A DNA stretch of 64,000 bases from Streptomyces caelestis (GCF_001279005.1 NZ_LGCN01000063.1:1-64000), one strand, 5' to 3'. Positions 25,312 through 35,075 are shown, counted from the stretch's first letter. The notes: generated by a model not told the origin, from the letters alone. Made by a program: numbers and translations.

Positions 25312-27159
25312 TTGCACACGATCCCCACGCCGGCAGACCGCACCGCCCCCTTGGTTCCCCACCAGGAACGAAGCCCGTCCCGTACCGAAGGGCTCGAAAG
25401 CACCGGCACGAGCCCCTTGGACCACCCCGACCCGCACAGGGCGGCCCACGCCGCGGCCACGGAGAACCTCCTGCGCTGCTGGGTACGCGAAACCGGCCTG
25501 CCCGCCCCGGACGGCGCCACCTTGCGCCTTCCCCTGCCGGCCAGCGGCACGACCCTGCTCGTACCCGTTCTGTACTGGTCCCCGACCGGCTGGCACCGCT
25601 TCGGCCCTCCCCGTCTGGCCGACGCCCCGGACCCCGCCCCACCGGTCGACGCCGTCCTGCTCGCCGCCCTCCTCGGCAGGGAGAACACCGGCCTTTTGGG
25701 GCCGGCGCGTCCGTCGGCGGGCGACGGCACCGACCTGGTCGCACGCGTCGCCGACTCCGTACGCCGTGTCGTCGCCTTCGTCACCGACCGGCGGGAGAAC
25801 ACGGCCGACCACCCCGACCTCTTCCTCGCCGCCGAACAGTCACTCGTCCTCGGACACCCGCTGCACCCGGACCCGAAGAGCCGCGAGGGCCTCTCCGACG
25901 CCGAGGCACAGCGGTACTCGCCCGAGTCGCGCGGCTCCTTCCCCCTGCACTGGATGGCTGTCGCCCCCTCCCTGCTCGCCACCGACTCCGCGTGGACCGA
26001 GCGCGGGCGTCCCGTCACCGCGGCCCACCTCACCGCACGCCTCGCCGGCGCCGGACTGCCGCTGCCCGACGGCTACACGGCCCTCCCCCTGCACCCCTGG
26101 CACCTGCGCCAGGTCCGCCTCCGTCCCGAGGCCGCCGCCCTGCTGGACGCCGGGCTGCTCCGCGACCTCGGCGGCCACGGCGCCCCCTGGCACCCCACCT
26201 CCTCCGTACGCACCGTCCACCGGAGCGGCGCCCCGGCCATGCTCAAGCTGTCGCTGGACCTGCGCATCACCAACTCCCGCCGGGAGAACCTCCGTAAGGA
26301 GCTCCACCGGGGGGTCGAGGTCCACCGTCTGCTGCGCACCGGACTGTCCCAGCGGTGGCGGGCCGCGCACCCCGGCTTCGACATCGTCCGGGACCCGGCC
26401 TGGATCGCCGTGAACACACCGGCCGGTGACCCCGCGCCCGGACTCGACGCGGTGATCCGGCACAACCCGTTCCAGCCGCACGACGACGTCGCCTGCGTCG
26501 CCGGACTGCTCTCGCCGCGGCCCCGCCCCGGTGGCCGTACCGGATCCCGGCTGGCCGAGATCGTCACCCGTCTCGCCGCTCGCACGGGGCGGCCCTCCGG
26601 CGCCGTCGCCGCCGAGTGGTTCCTGCGGTACCTGGAACACGTGGTGCGGCCCGTGCTGTGGCTGGACGGAGAGGCCGGCATCGCCCTCGAGGCGCACCAG
26701 CAGAACACCTTGCTGCTGCTGGACGCCGACGGCTGGCCCGCGGGCGGACGCCACCGGGACAACCAGGGCTACTACTTCCGCGCGTCGCGACGCGCGGAAC
26801 TCGACGCCCGGCTGCCCGGCATCGGCGAGCACAGCGACACCTTCGTCTCCGACGAGGTCACCGACGAACGCTTCGCCTACTACCTGGGCGTCAACAACGT
26901 CCTCGGGCTCATCGGCGCCTTCGGCTCCCAGCGTCTGGCCGACGAACGGCTGCTGCTCGCCGCCCTCCGCCGGTTCCTCACCGAAGTGTCCGCCGGACCG
27001 GCCCGGACGCGCAGCACGCTGCCCGCCCGTCTGCTGGACTCACCCGTCCTGCGCTGCAAGGCGAACCTGCTGACCCGGCTGCACGGCCTCGACGAACTCG
27101 TCGGTCCGGTCGACACCCAGTCCGTCTACGTCACCATCGCCAACCCCCTGCACTCATGA
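25312..27159 (+). CDS. IucA/IucC-family NRPS-independent siderophore synthetase
   Basis: The start TTG 25312 follows GAGGAC by 5 nt and gives 615 residues, the usual size. A longer in-frame reading from the aminotransferase relic is an artefact of its frameshift. Family motifs are present: GHPLHPDPKSREG, PLHPWHL, HPTSSVRTVH, KLSLDLRITNSRREN, LEAHQQNTLL and RDNQGYYF. Such enzymes adenylate a carboxylate (citrate, succinate or similar) and couple it to an amine or hydroxylamine. The gene overlaps the next by 4 bp. No lysine/diamine monooxygenase is next to it, so its amine partner is unclear. The gene appears intact. Confidence 0.9.
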   Translation: MHTIPTPADRTAPLVPHQERSPSRTEGLESTGTSPLDHPDPHRAAHAAATENLLRCWVRETGLPAPDGATLRLPLPASGTTLLVPVLYWSPTGWHRFGPPRLADAPDPAPPVDAVLLAALLGRENTGLLGPARPSAGDGTDLVARVADSVRRVVAFVTDRRENTADHPDLFLAAEQSLVLGHPLHPDPKSREGLSDAEAQRYSPESRGSFPLHWMAVAPSLLATDSAWTERGRPVTAAHLTARLAGAGLPLPDGYTALPLHPWHLRQVRLRPEAAALLDAGLLRDLGGHGAPWHPTSSVRTVHRSGAPAMLKLSLDLRITNSRRENLRKELHRGVEVHRLLRTGLSQRWRAAHPGFDIVRDPAWIAVNTPAGDPAPGLDAVIRHNPFQPHDDVACVAGLLSPRPRPGGRTGSRLAEIVTRLAARTGRPSGAVAAEWFLRYLEHVVRPVLWLDGEAGIALEAHQQNTLLLLDADGWPAGGRHRDNQGYYFRASRRAELDARLPGIGEHSDTFVSDEVTDERFAYYLGVNNVLGLIGAFGSQRLADERLLLAALRRFLTEVSAGPARTRSTLPARLLDSPVLRCKANLLTRLHGLDELVGPVDTQSVYVTIANPLHS

Positions 27160-27725
27160 TGTCCGCCCCCATCGGTGACTGGGGCCCGGTCAGGACCTCC
27201 GCGGGTCTGTTCCAGCTGGTCCCCGTCCGTGTCGAACGCGATCTGCCTCTTCTGTCACGATGGATGAACGACCCGGCCGTCGCCCTGTTCTGGGAACTCG
27301 CCGGACCACCTGCCGTGACGGCCGACCACGTGCGGTCCCAGCTCGCCGGTGACGGACACAGCGTTCCGTGCCTCGGCGTCCTGGACGGAACGCCGATGAG
27401 CTATTGGGAGATCTACCGCGCGGATCTCGATCCCCTGGCCCGCCACTACCCGGCCCGACCGCACGACACCGGACTCCACGTCCTCATCGGCGCCGTCGGA
27501 GACCGGGGGCGGGGCCTCGGCAGCGTCCTGCTCAGGACGGTCGCCGACCTCGTCCTCGCCAGGAGGCCCGCCTCGTCACGCGTCGTCGCGGAGCCCGACC
27601 TTCGCAACATCCCCTCCGTCACCGCCTTCCTCAACGCCGGCTTCTCCTTCTCGGCCGAGATCGACCTGCCCACCAAGCGGGCCGCCCTCATGGTCCGGGA
27701 CCGCTCCCTGTGTCATCCGATGTAG
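27156..27725 (+). CDS. GNAT-family acetyltransferase (siderophore-type, AlcB/IucB-like)
   Basis: The ATG overlaps the siderophore synthetase stop (ATGA), so translation is coupled. The 189-residue protein contains LPLLSRWMNDPAVALFWE near the start, SYWEIYRADLDPLARHYP and GLHVLIGAVGDRGRGLGS in the acetyl-CoA-binding part, and EPDLRNIPSVTAFLNAGF at the end. These match N-hydroxylysine/N-hydroxydiamine acyltransferases of siderophore pathways (IucB, MbtK, AlcB). It would acylate a hydroxylated amine. Since no hydroxylase is present here, the substrate must come from elsewhere or the locus is decaying. Confidence 0.88.
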   Translation: MMSAPIGDWGPVRTSAGLFQLVPVRVERDLPLLSRWMNDPAVALFWELAGPPAVTADHVRSQLAGDGHSVPCLGVLDGTPMSYWEIYRADLDPLARHYPARPHDTGLHVLIGAVGDRGRGLGSVLLRTVADLVLARRPASSRVVAEPDLRNIPSVTAFLNAGFSFSAEIDLPTKRAALMVRDRSLCHPM

Positions 27726-27954
27726 CGTTCCGTCGCCGCGCTCTCATCACCGGTACACCGCTCACGCCGCCGCGGTTCCCGCGCGCGCCGCGGCGATGTC
27801 CCGGCCGCGGGCCCCGGCGCGATCCGTCCGTCCCGCGCCCCGGCGACTTTGCAGCCCTCACGCCGTCCCGACAGAGGAGCCCCGTCTTGATCGCGTCCCC
27901 GGCCCCCGCCGTGATCGCACGAATGTCAGCGCCGGGCCGTAGGGTGGTCGCGCT

Positions 27955-29967
27955 ATGACGAAGCCCTCACTCTCCGAACTCCTGCACGCCGCCGTCACCG
28001 CCGTCGGCGGCACGGAGCGCCCCGGCCAGGTGACCATGGCCGAAGCCGTCGCCGAGGCGATCGACGACGGAGCCCATCTGCTGGTCCAGGCCGGTACCGG
28101 CACCGGAAAGTCGCTGGGCTATCTGGTGCCCGCGCTCGCGCAGGGGGAGCGGGTGGTGGTGGCGACGGCCACCCTGGCCCTGCAGCGCCAGCTGGTGGAG
28201 CGGGACCTGCCGCGCACGGTGGAGTCACTGCATCCGCTGCTGCGCCGCCGCCCGGAGTTCGCGATGCTCAAGGGCCGCTCCAACTACCTGTGCCTGCACC
28301 GGCTGCACGAGGGCGTGCCGCAGGACGAGGAGGAGGGGCTCTTCGACCAGTTCGAGGCGGCGGCCCCCACCAGCAAGCTGGGCCAGGACCTGCTGCGTCT
28401 GCGTGACTGGTCGGACGAGACGGAGACCGGCGACCGGGACGACCTCACGCCGGGCGTGTCCGACCGGGCCTGGTCCCAGGTGTCGGTGTCGTCGCGGGAG
28501 TGCCTCGGCGCCACGAAGTGCGCCTACGGCGCCGAGTGCTTCGCCGAGGCCGCCCGCGAGCGCGCCAAGCTCGCCGAGGTGGTCGTCACCAACCACGCCC
28601 TGCTCGCGATCGACGCCATCGAGGGGGCGCCGGTGCTGCCGCAGCACGAGGTGCTGATCGTCGACGAGGCCCACGAGCTGGTCTCCCGGGTCACCGGGGT
28701 CGCCACCGGGGAGCTCACCCCCGGGCAGGTCAACCGCGCGGTGCGGCGCGCCGCGAAGCTGGTCGACGAGAAGGCCGCCGACCAGCTCCAGACCGCCGCC
28801 GAGGGGTTCGAACGGCTGATGGAGCTGGCCCTTCCGGGCCGGCTGGAGGAGATCCCGGAGGACCTCGGATACGCGCTCATGGCGCTGCGCGACGCCTGCC
28901 GCACCGTCATCTCCGCCATCGGCAGCACCCGCGACAAGTCCGTCCAGGACGAGGACGCGGTCCGCAAACAGGCGCTGGCCTCCGTGGAGAGCGTCCACGA
29001 CGTGGCGGAGCGGATCACGAACGGTTCGGAGTGGGATGTCGTCTGGTACGAGCGGCACGAGCCCCGCGGCGGAGCCGCTCAGCGATGGAGCGGGGCGTCC
29101 CTGCGCGTCGCGCCCATGTCCGTCTCGGGCCTGCTGCGGGAGAAGCTCTTCACCGACCGTTCCGTGATCCTGACCTCTGCGACGCTGAAGCTGGGCGGCG
29201 ACTTCAACGGCGTGGGAGCCTCACTGGGGCTCGGTCCCGAGGGCGCCGAGGGCGATGACCTTCCCCAGTGGAAGGGCGTCGACGTCGGTTCGCCGTTCGA
29301 CTACCCCAGGCAGGGCATCCTCTACGTCGCGAAGCATCTGGCACGCCCGGCCCGTGACGGTGACCGCGGGGACATGCTGGACGAGCTGACCGAACTGATC
29401 CAGGCGGCGGGCGGTCGCACCCTGGGGTTGTTCTCCTCGATGCGGGCCGCCCAGCTCGCCGCCGAGGAGCTGCGCTCCCGGATCCCGGAGTTCCCGATCC
29501 TCCTCCAGGGCGAGGAGACGCTCGGCGAACTGATCAAGAACTTCGCGGCCGATCCGAAGACCTGCCTCTTCGGCACGCTGTCGCTCTGGCAGGGTGTGGA
29601 CGTGCCGGGTCCGAGCTGCCAGCTGGTGGTCATGGACAAGATCCCCTTCCCGCGTCCGGACGACCCCTTGATGAGCGCCCGCCAGAAGGCCGTGGAGGAA
29701 GCCGGTGGCAACGGCTTCATGGCGGTCGCCGCCACTCACGCGGCGCTGCTGATGGCCCAGGGCGCCGGCCGTCTCGTACGCGCCTCGGGCGACCGGGGTG
29801 TGGTGGCCGTGCTGGACCAGCGGCTGGCCACTGCCCGGTACGGCAGCTATCTGAAGGCTTCACTGCCCGACTTCTGGTACACCACGGACCGCAACCAGGT
29901 CAGGAAGTCGCTGGCCGCGATCGACGCGGCGGCACAAGGGGCGGAGGCCGGTACGGCGGCGCAGTGA
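27955..29967 (+). CDS. dinG: ATP-dependent DNA helicase, DinG/XPD family
   Basis: A 670-residue superfamily 2 helicase. Walker A is QAGTGTGKSLGYLV (~residue 43), the DEAH box is IVDEAHELVSRV, and the C-terminal helicase half has SATLKLGGDF, GLFSSMRAAQ and the SLWQGVDVPG motif. Cysteines between motifs Ia and II (SNYLCLH, CLGATKCAYGAECFAE) fit the 4Fe-4S cluster of the family. It unwinds DNA with 5'-3' polarity in studied members and is linked to repair. It is convergent with lexA. No SOS box was seen upstream. Confidence 0.93.
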   Translation: MTKPSLSELLHAAVTAVGGTERPGQVTMAEAVAEAIDDGAHLLVQAGTGTGKSLGYLVPALAQGERVVVATATLALQRQLVERDLPRTVESLHPLLRRRPEFAMLKGRSNYLCLHRLHEGVPQDEEEGLFDQFEAAAPTSKLGQDLLRLRDWSDETETGDRDDLTPGVSDRAWSQVSVSSRECLGATKCAYGAECFAEAARERAKLAEVVVTNHALLAIDAIEGAPVLPQHEVLIVDEAHELVSRVTGVATGELTPGQVNRAVRRAAKLVDEKAADQLQTAAEGFERLMELALPGRLEEIPEDLGYALMALRDACRTVISAIGSTRDKSVQDEDAVRKQALASVESVHDVAERITNGSEWDVVWYERHEPRGGAAQRWSGASLRVAPMSVSGLLREKLFTDRSVILTSATLKLGGDFNGVGASLGLGPEGAEGDDLPQWKGVDVGSPFDYPRQGILYVAKHLARPARDGDRGDMLDELTELIQAAGGRTLGLFSSMRAAQLAAEELRSRIPEFPILLQGEETLGELIKNFAADPKTCLFGTLSLWQGVDVPGPSCQLVVMDKIPFPRPDDPLMSARQKAVEEAGGNGFMAVAATHAALLMAQGAGRLVRASGDRGVVAVLDQRLATARYGSYLKASLPDFWYTTDRNQVRKSLAAIDAAAQGAEAGTAAQ

Positions 29968-29971
29968 GGGA

Positions 29972-30068
29972 GGTGGCGTGCCGCGGCACGCCACCGACCG
30001 GCAGCAGTGGTCGCAGCCGGTCCGTCCGGACAGCACGGGACCCCGGAACCGGCGCAGGGGTTCCGGGG
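29972..30068. terminator. Two hairpins between dinG and lexA
   Basis: The first, 29972-29995, is a perfect 24-bp palindrome (GGTGGCGTGCCG and its complement) 5 bp after the dinG stop. The second, 30041-30068, has stem CCCCGGAACC / GGTTCCGGGG with an 8-nt loop and lies 46 bp past the lexA stop. Together they isolate the two convergent genes. Confidence 0.8.
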
Positions 30069-30114
30069 CCCGGTCAGGGGCGGGGCGGCGGTCCGGGCCG
30101 TCCCCGCGTCGTGC

Positions 30115-30894
30115 TCAGACGCGCCGCAGAACGGCCACCACCTTGCCCAGGATGGTCGCGTCGTCGCCCGGGATCGGCTCGTAGGCCGCGTTGTGCGGGA
30201 GCAGCCAGACATGGCCGTCCTCCCGCTTGAAGCGCTTGACGGTCGCCTCGCCATCGAGCATGGCCGCGACGATGTCCCCGTTCTCGGCGACCGGCTGGCG
30301 GCGGACCGTCACCCAGTCGCCGTCACAGATCGCGGCCTCGATCATGGAGTCGCCCACGACCTTCAGCACGAACAGCTCACCGTCGCCGACGAGCTGCCGG
30401 GGCAGGGGGAACACGTCCTCGACCGACTCCTCGGCGAGGATCGGGCCACCGGCGGCGATACGGCCGACCAGCGGCACGTAGGACGCGGCCGGCTTGCCGG
30501 CGGTGTCCGTGGGCTGCACGGAGGCGGCCTGGTCGGAACCCCGCACCTCGTAGGCGCGCGGCCGGTGCGGGTCGCGGCGCAGGAAGCCCTTGCGCTCCAG
30601 TGCCATCAGCTGATGGGCCACGGAGGACGTGCTGGAGAGACCGACCGCCTGGCCGATCTCGCGCATCGACGGCGGGTAGCCGCGACGCTGCACCGAGTCC
30701 CTGATGACCTCGATCACCCGGCGCTGGCGGTCGGTGAGTCCGGAGCTGTCCGCCCGGATGCCGGGAGGACGGCCCGGCAGGGAGCGCTTGTGCCCCTCGG
30801 GATTCGTGGCTTCGTTCATCGCATGCACCGGCTCGATCCGGCCCTGGGGGCGGTCCTGGGCAGTGATGGCGGCACTGTCTGCGGTGGTGGTCAC
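30115..30894 (-). CDS. lexA: SOS repressor LexA
   Basis: Starting at GTG 30894 (GAGAGGGG upstream) the product has 259 residues. The winged-helix DNA-binding domain is at ~52-118 ([20 protein letters not shown] is the recognition part). Self-cleavage occurs at Ala148-Gly149 in GRIAAGG, and the serine/lysine dyad is Ser183 (VGDSM) and Lys220 (ATVKRF). A SOS box in its own promoter predicts autoregulation. The first ~25 residues before MNEATNPEG are an actinobacterial extension; a shorter start at that Met is possible. Confidence 0.96.
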   Translation of the reverse strand: MTTTADSAAITAQDRPQGRIEPVHAMNEATNPEGHKRSLPGRPPGIRADSSGLTDRQRRVIEVIRDSVQRRGYPPSMREIGQAVGLSSTSSVAHQLMALERKGFLRRDPHRPRAYEVRGSDQAASVQPTDTAGKPAASYVPLVGRIAAGGPILAEESVEDVFPLPRQLVGDGELFVLKVVGDSMIEAAICDGDWVTVRRQPVAENGDIVAAMLDGEATVKRFKREDGHVWLLPHNAAYEPIPGDDATILGKVVAVLRRV

Positions 30895-30953
30895 GTCGGC
30901 CCCTCTCGATGGTCTCCCTGCAGCACAACGGTAGTTGCTTTCGAAAGGTTGCG

Positions 30954-30969
30954 CCAAACACACGTTCGA
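30954..30969. promoter_or_regulatory. LexA (SOS) box upstream of lexA
   Basis: The 16-mer CCAAACACACGTTCGA has a perfect right half (GTTCGA) and a partial left half compared with the actinobacterial consensus TCGAAC-N4-GTTCGA. It lies 60 bp upstream of the lexA start codon in an unusually AT-rich stretch, the expected place for autoregulation. Confidence 0.75.
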
Positions 30970-31269
30970 GTGAAAAAACGTGAATTGCTGTACGCAATCT
31001 CTCGCCGAGGTGTATTGGTCGCCACGCTTCCTGTCGGACAAACGGGCCGATTGTTGTACTCTTCACCGCCGAGGCGATCATCCCGCGGTTGCGGACCTCA
31101 GTCTGCCATCGGCCGCCCCGTGGCGCGTGAAGCGGCCCGCGTTCTCTTCGGGAGTCGCACATCCCCTCCCCGCCTCCGGCGCGGCGCCCCCGTCGGGCGA
31201 CGGCCTGGTGTCTCGTGCCCGTCTTGACGCGCGCGACACGCGTGCGGGCGTGGATGTATGACCCAATCC

Positions 31270-31313
31270 CCACATCTAGTGGTTGGATTGCGGCAGTGGC
31301 CCAGAAGTTGTGG
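31270..31313. promoter_or_regulatory. Tandem NrdR boxes upstream of nrdR-nrdJ
   Basis: Box 1 (31270-31282) is CCAC-ATCTA-GTGG, a perfect 4-bp inverted repeat. Box 2 (31301-31313) is CCAG-AAGTT-GTGG. Their starts are exactly 31 bp apart, about three helical turns, which is the spacing known for NrdR operator pairs upstream of ribonucleotide reductase operons. They lie 109-152 bp upstream of the nrdR ATG. Confidence 0.7.
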
Positions 31314-31421
31314 TCCCCCGGGTCTTCGGGCCCTCCGAGATCGCCTATGCTGGTGCTGCTTCGTGAGGCCCGAGAGACCTCGCGGGGCTGTTGAGTCTGC
31401 TGTGAGGAGGGTTGGGAGTTC

Positions 31422-31979
31422 ATGCACTGCCCCTTCTGCAGGCACCCCGACAGCCGTGTCGTCGACAGTCGTACGACCGACGACGGCACGTCGATCCGCA
31501 GGCGCCGCCAGTGTCCGGACTGCTCCCGTCGTTTCACGACCGTGGAGACGTGTTCGCTCATGGTGGTCAAGCGGTCCGGAGTCACCGAGCCCTTCAGCCG
31601 CACCAAGGTCATCAACGGTGTGCGCAAGGCGTGCCAGGGGCGGCCCGTCACCGAGGACGCCCTCGCCCAGCTCGGGCAGCGTGTCGAGGAGGCGGTGCGG
31701 GCCACCGGGAGCGCCGAGCTGACCACCCACGACGTGGGGCTGGCCATCCTCGGTCCGTTGCAGGAACTCGACCTCGTCGCCTACCTGCGGTTCGCGTCCG
31801 TCTACCGGGCGTTCGACTCGCTGGAGGACTTCGAGGCCGCGATCGCGGAACTCAGGCGGACGGAGCGGCCCGCCGCGGACGACGGGGACGGCGGGGGAGC
31901 CGACCCGGGGGGCCGGGAAGACGACAGCGGGTCCGGCGGGACCGTCCAGGTCCCCGAACCCGCTCCCGCCGCCGACTGA
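31422..31979 (+). CDS. nrdR: Transcriptional repressor NrdR
   Basis: A 185-residue nucleotide-responsive repressor of ribonucleotide reductase genes. The zinc ribbon has Cys3, Cys6, Cys31 and Cys34 (MHCPFC and RQCPDC). The ATP-cone runs from ~46 ([20 protein letters not shown]) to ~136. The last ~45 residues are an acidic Gly/Asp/Pro tail. It is followed by nrdJ in the same direction, and paired NrdR boxes upstream predict that it represses its own operon when dATP is high. Confidence 0.96.
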   Translation: MHCPFCRHPDSRVVDSRTTDDGTSIRRRRQCPDCSRRFTTVETCSLMVVKRSGVTEPFSRTKVINGVRKACQGRPVTEDALAQLGQRVEEAVRATGSAELTTHDVGLAILGPLQELDLVAYLRFASVYRAFDSLEDFEAAIAELRRTERPAADDGDGGGADPGGREDDSGSGGTVQVPEPAPAAD

Positions 31980-32144
31980 CCGGAGGGCCGGCCCGGCGCG
32001 CCAGACGCGGGGGCCGGCCGGGCGGCGGCGATGAGAAGACCTGTTGCGGGCAGGCGAGTGGGCGCCCGCAGCATCAGACAGAACACCGTGCCACGGGAAC
32101 AATCGGGGCACTTCAGGGCGTTTTCGCCCGTACAGGGAGGCGGC

Positions 32145-35039
32145 ATGACAGAGACGGCGAGCGGTCCGGCACGGAGCCCCCGCGCCAAGAGCACCAAGGC
32201 CGGCAAGGGACTGCGGGTGGAGCGCATCCACACCACTCCCGGAGTCCACCCGTACGACGAGGTGGCCTGGGAACGCCGTGACGTCGTCATGACCAACTGG
32301 CGCGACGGCTCGATCAACTTCGAGCAGCGCGGCGTCGAGTTCCCCGACTTCTGGTCGGTGAACGCGGTCAACATCGTCACCAGCAAGTACTTCCGGGGCG
32401 CCGTGGGCACCCCGCAGCGCGAGACCGGCCTCAAGCAGCTGATCGACCGCATCGTGAAGACGTACCGGAAGGCCGGTGAGGAGCACGGGTACTTCGCCTC
32501 GCCCGCCGACGCCGAGATCTTCGAGCACGAGCTGGCGTACGCCCTCCTGCACCAGATCTTCAGCTTCAACAGCCCCGTGTGGTTCAACGTGGGCACGCCC
32601 CAGCCGCAGCAGGTCTCCGCCTGCTTCATCCTGTCCGTCGACGACTCCATGGAGTCGATCCTCGACTGGTACAAGGAAGAGGGCATGATCTTCAAGGGCG
32701 GCTCCGGCGCCGGCCTGAACCTCTCCCGGATCCGCTCCTCCAAGGAGCTGCTGTCCTCCGGCGGCAACGCCTCCGGCCCGGTCTCCTTCATGCGCGGAGC
32801 CGACGCCTCCGCCGGAACGATCAAGTCGGGCGGCGCCACCCGCCGCGCGGCCAAGATGGTCGTCCTCGACGTGGACCACCCGGACATCGAGGACTTCATC
32901 GAGACCAAGGTCAAGGAAGAGGAGAAGATCCGCGTCCTGCGCGACGCGGGCTTCGACATGGACCTGGGCGGCGACGACATCGCGTCCGTCCAGTACCAGA
33001 ACGCCAACAACTCGGTCCGCGTCAACGACGAGTTCATGCGGGCGGTCGAGCAGGGCGGCAAGTTCGGCCTGCGCGCCCGGATGACCGGCGAGGTCATCGA
33101 GGAGGTCGACGCCAAGGCGCTCTTCCGCAAGCTCGCCGAGGCCGCGTGGGCCTGCGCCGACCCGGGCATCCAGTACGACGGTGTCATCAACAACTGGCAC
33201 ACCTGCCCCGAGTCCGGCCGGATCACCGCGTCGAACCCGTGCAGCGAGTACATGCACCTGGACAACACGTCCTGCAACCTGGCCTCGCTGAACCTGATGA
33301 AGTTCCTCAAGGACGACGGCCAGGGCAACCAGTCGTTCGAGACCGAGCGCTTCCAGAAGGTCGTCGAGCTGGTCATCACCGCGATGGACATCTCGATCTG
33401 CTTCGCGGACTTCCCGACCCAGAAGATCGGCGAGAACACCCGCGCCTTCCGCCAGCTCGGCATCGGCTACGCCAACCTCGGCGCCCTGCTGATGGCGACC
33501 GGCCACGCCTACGACTCCGACGGCGGCCGCGCCCTCGCCGGCGCCATCACCTCCCTGATGACGGGCACGGCATACCGGCGCTCCGCCGAACTCGCCGCGA
33601 TCGTCGGCCCGTACGACGGCTACGCCCGCAACGCCGACGCCCACAAGCGCGTCATGAAGCAGCACGCCGACGCCAACGGCACGGCCGTGCGCATGGACGA
33701 CCTGGACAGCCCGGTGTGGGCCGCCGCCACCGAGGCCTGGCAGGACGTGGTCCGCCTCGGCGACAAGAACGGCTTCCGCAACGCCCAGGCGTCCGTGCTC
33801 GCCCCGACCGGCACCATCGGTCTGGCGATGTCCTGCGACACCACCGGGGTCGAGCCGGACCTGGCGCTGGTGAAGTTCAAGAAGCTGGTCGGCGGCGGCT
33901 CGATGCAGATCGTCAACGGCACCGTCCCGCAGGCCCTGCGCCGCCTGGGCTACCAGGAGGAGCAGATCGAGGCGATCGTCGCCCACATCGCCGACCACGG
34001 CAATGTGATCGACGCCCCCGGTCTCAAGCAGGAGCACTACGAGGTGTTCGACTGCGCCATGGGCGAGCGCGCCATCTCCCCGATGGGCCACGTCCGCATG
34101 ATGGCCGCGATCCAGCCCTGGATCTCCGGCGCCATCTCCAAGACGGTCAACATGCCGGAGACGGCGACCGTCGAGGAGGTCGAGGAGATCTACTTCGAGG
34201 CCTGGAAGCTGGGCGTCAAGGCGCTCGCCATCTACCGCGACAACTGCAAGGTCGGCCAGCCGCTCTCCGCGAAGACCAAGGAGAAGGAGAAGGCCGAGGT
34301 CACCGAGAAGGCCGAGGAGACGATCCGGGCCGCGGTCGAGAAGGTGGTCGAGTACCGCCCGGTCCGCAAGCGCCTCCCGAAGGGCCGCCCCGGCATCACC
34401 ACCTCCTTCACGGTCGGCGGCGCCGAGGGCTACATGACCGCCAACTCCTACCCGGACGACGGTCTCGGCGAGGTCTTCCTGAAGATGTCCAAGCAGGGTT
34501 CGACGCTCGCGGGCATGATGGACGCCTTCTCCATCGCCGTCTCGGTGGGCCTCCAGTACGGCGTGCCGCTGGAGACGTACGTCTCGAAGTTCACCAACAT
34601 GCGCTTCGAGCCGGCCGGTATGACGGACGACCCGGACGTGCGGATGGCGCAGTCGATCGTCGACTACATCTTCCGCCGCCTGGCGCTGGACTTCCTGCCC
34701 TTCGAGACGCGCTCCGCGCTCGGCATCCACTCCGCCGAGGAGCGTCAGCGCCACCTGGAGACCGGTTCGTACGAGCCGTCCGACGACGAGGTCGACGTCG
34801 AGGGCCTGGCCCAGTCGGCGCCGCGGACCCAGGAGCTGAAGGCGGTCGCCACATCGAAGGCCGAGGCCGAGGTGGCCAAGCCGGCCCCGAAGCAGGCGCA
34901 CACCAGCGCCGAACTGGTGGAGATGCAGCTGGGCATCCAGGCCGACGCCCCGCTGTGCTTCTCCTGCGGCACGAAGATGCAGCGCGCCGGTTCCTGCTAC
35001 ATCTGCGAGGGCTGCGGCTCGACCAGCGGCTGCAGCTGA
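32145..35039 (+). CDS. nrdJ: Adenosylcobalamin-dependent (class II) ribonucleotide reductase
   Basis: The ATG at 32145 follows AGGGAGG. The 964-residue enzyme reduces ribonucleoside diphosphates to deoxyribonucleotides without oxygen, using coenzyme B12. Substrate-loop and active-site segments include FNSPVWFNVG, QVSACFILSVDDSM, NPCSEYMHLDNTSCNL (Cys and Glu of the radical centre) and LAPTGTIGLAMSCDTTG. The C-terminal ~50 residues carry several Cys (CFSCGTKMQRAGSC, CEGCG) that form the zinc-ribbon/redox tail seen in NrdJ. A Lys/Glu-rich insertion is present near 705-735. It is the second gene of the NrdR-controlled operon. Confidence 0.97.
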   Translation: MTETASGPARSPRAKSTKAGKGLRVERIHTTPGVHPYDEVAWERRDVVMTNWRDGSINFEQRGVEFPDFWSVNAVNIVTSKYFRGAVGTPQRETGLKQLIDRIVKTYRKAGEEHGYFASPADAEIFEHELAYALLHQIFSFNSPVWFNVGTPQPQQVSACFILSVDDSMESILDWYKEEGMIFKGGSGAGLNLSRIRSSKELLSSGGNASGPVSFMRGADASAGTIKSGGATRRAAKMVVLDVDHPDIEDFIETKVKEEEKIRVLRDAGFDMDLGGDDIASVQYQNANNSVRVNDEFMRAVEQGGKFGLRARMTGEVIEEVDAKALFRKLAEAAWACADPGIQYDGVINNWHTCPESGRITASNPCSEYMHLDNTSCNLASLNLMKFLKDDGQGNQSFETERFQKVVELVITAMDISICFADFPTQKIGENTRAFRQLGIGYANLGALLMATGHAYDSDGGRALAGAITSLMTGTAYRRSAELAAIVGPYDGYARNADAHKRVMKQHADANGTAVRMDDLDSPVWAAATEAWQDVVRLGDKNGFRNAQASVLAPTGTIGLAMSCDTTGVEPDLALVKFKKLVGGGSMQIVNGTVPQALRRLGYQEEQIEAIVAHIADHGNVIDAPGLKQEHYEVFDCAMGERAISPMGHVRMMAAIQPWISGAISKTVNMPETATVEEVEEIYFEAWKLGVKALAIYRDNCKVGQPLSAKTKEKEKAEVTEKAEETIRAAVEKVVEYRPVRKRLPKGRPGITTSFTVGGAEGYMTANSYPDDGLGEVFLKMSKQGSTLAGMMDAFSIAVSVGLQYGVPLETYVSKFTNMRFEPAGMTDDPDVRMAQSIVDYIFRRLALDFLPFETRSALGIHSAEERQRHLETGSYEPSDDEVDVEGLAQSAPRTQELKAVATSKAEAEVAKPAPKQAHTSAELVEMQLGIQADAPLCFSCGTKMQRAGSCYICEGCGSTSGCS

Positions 35040-35075
35040 CGCGTCCGGGCGCTGCCCGGGTGCGAGGGGACGACT

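Larger units (their letters stand above)
30895..31421. promoter_or_regulatory. Divergent lexA/nrdR promoter region (527 bp)
   Basis: The interval holds the lexA promoter with its SOS box on the left and the nrdRJ promoter with paired NrdR boxes on the right. The part from 30930 to 31075 is markedly AT-richer than the surrounding genes. A TTGACG at 31224-31229 is a possible -35 for nrdR, but a matching -10 is not clear. No open reading frame with real coding features was found here. Confidence 0.6.
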
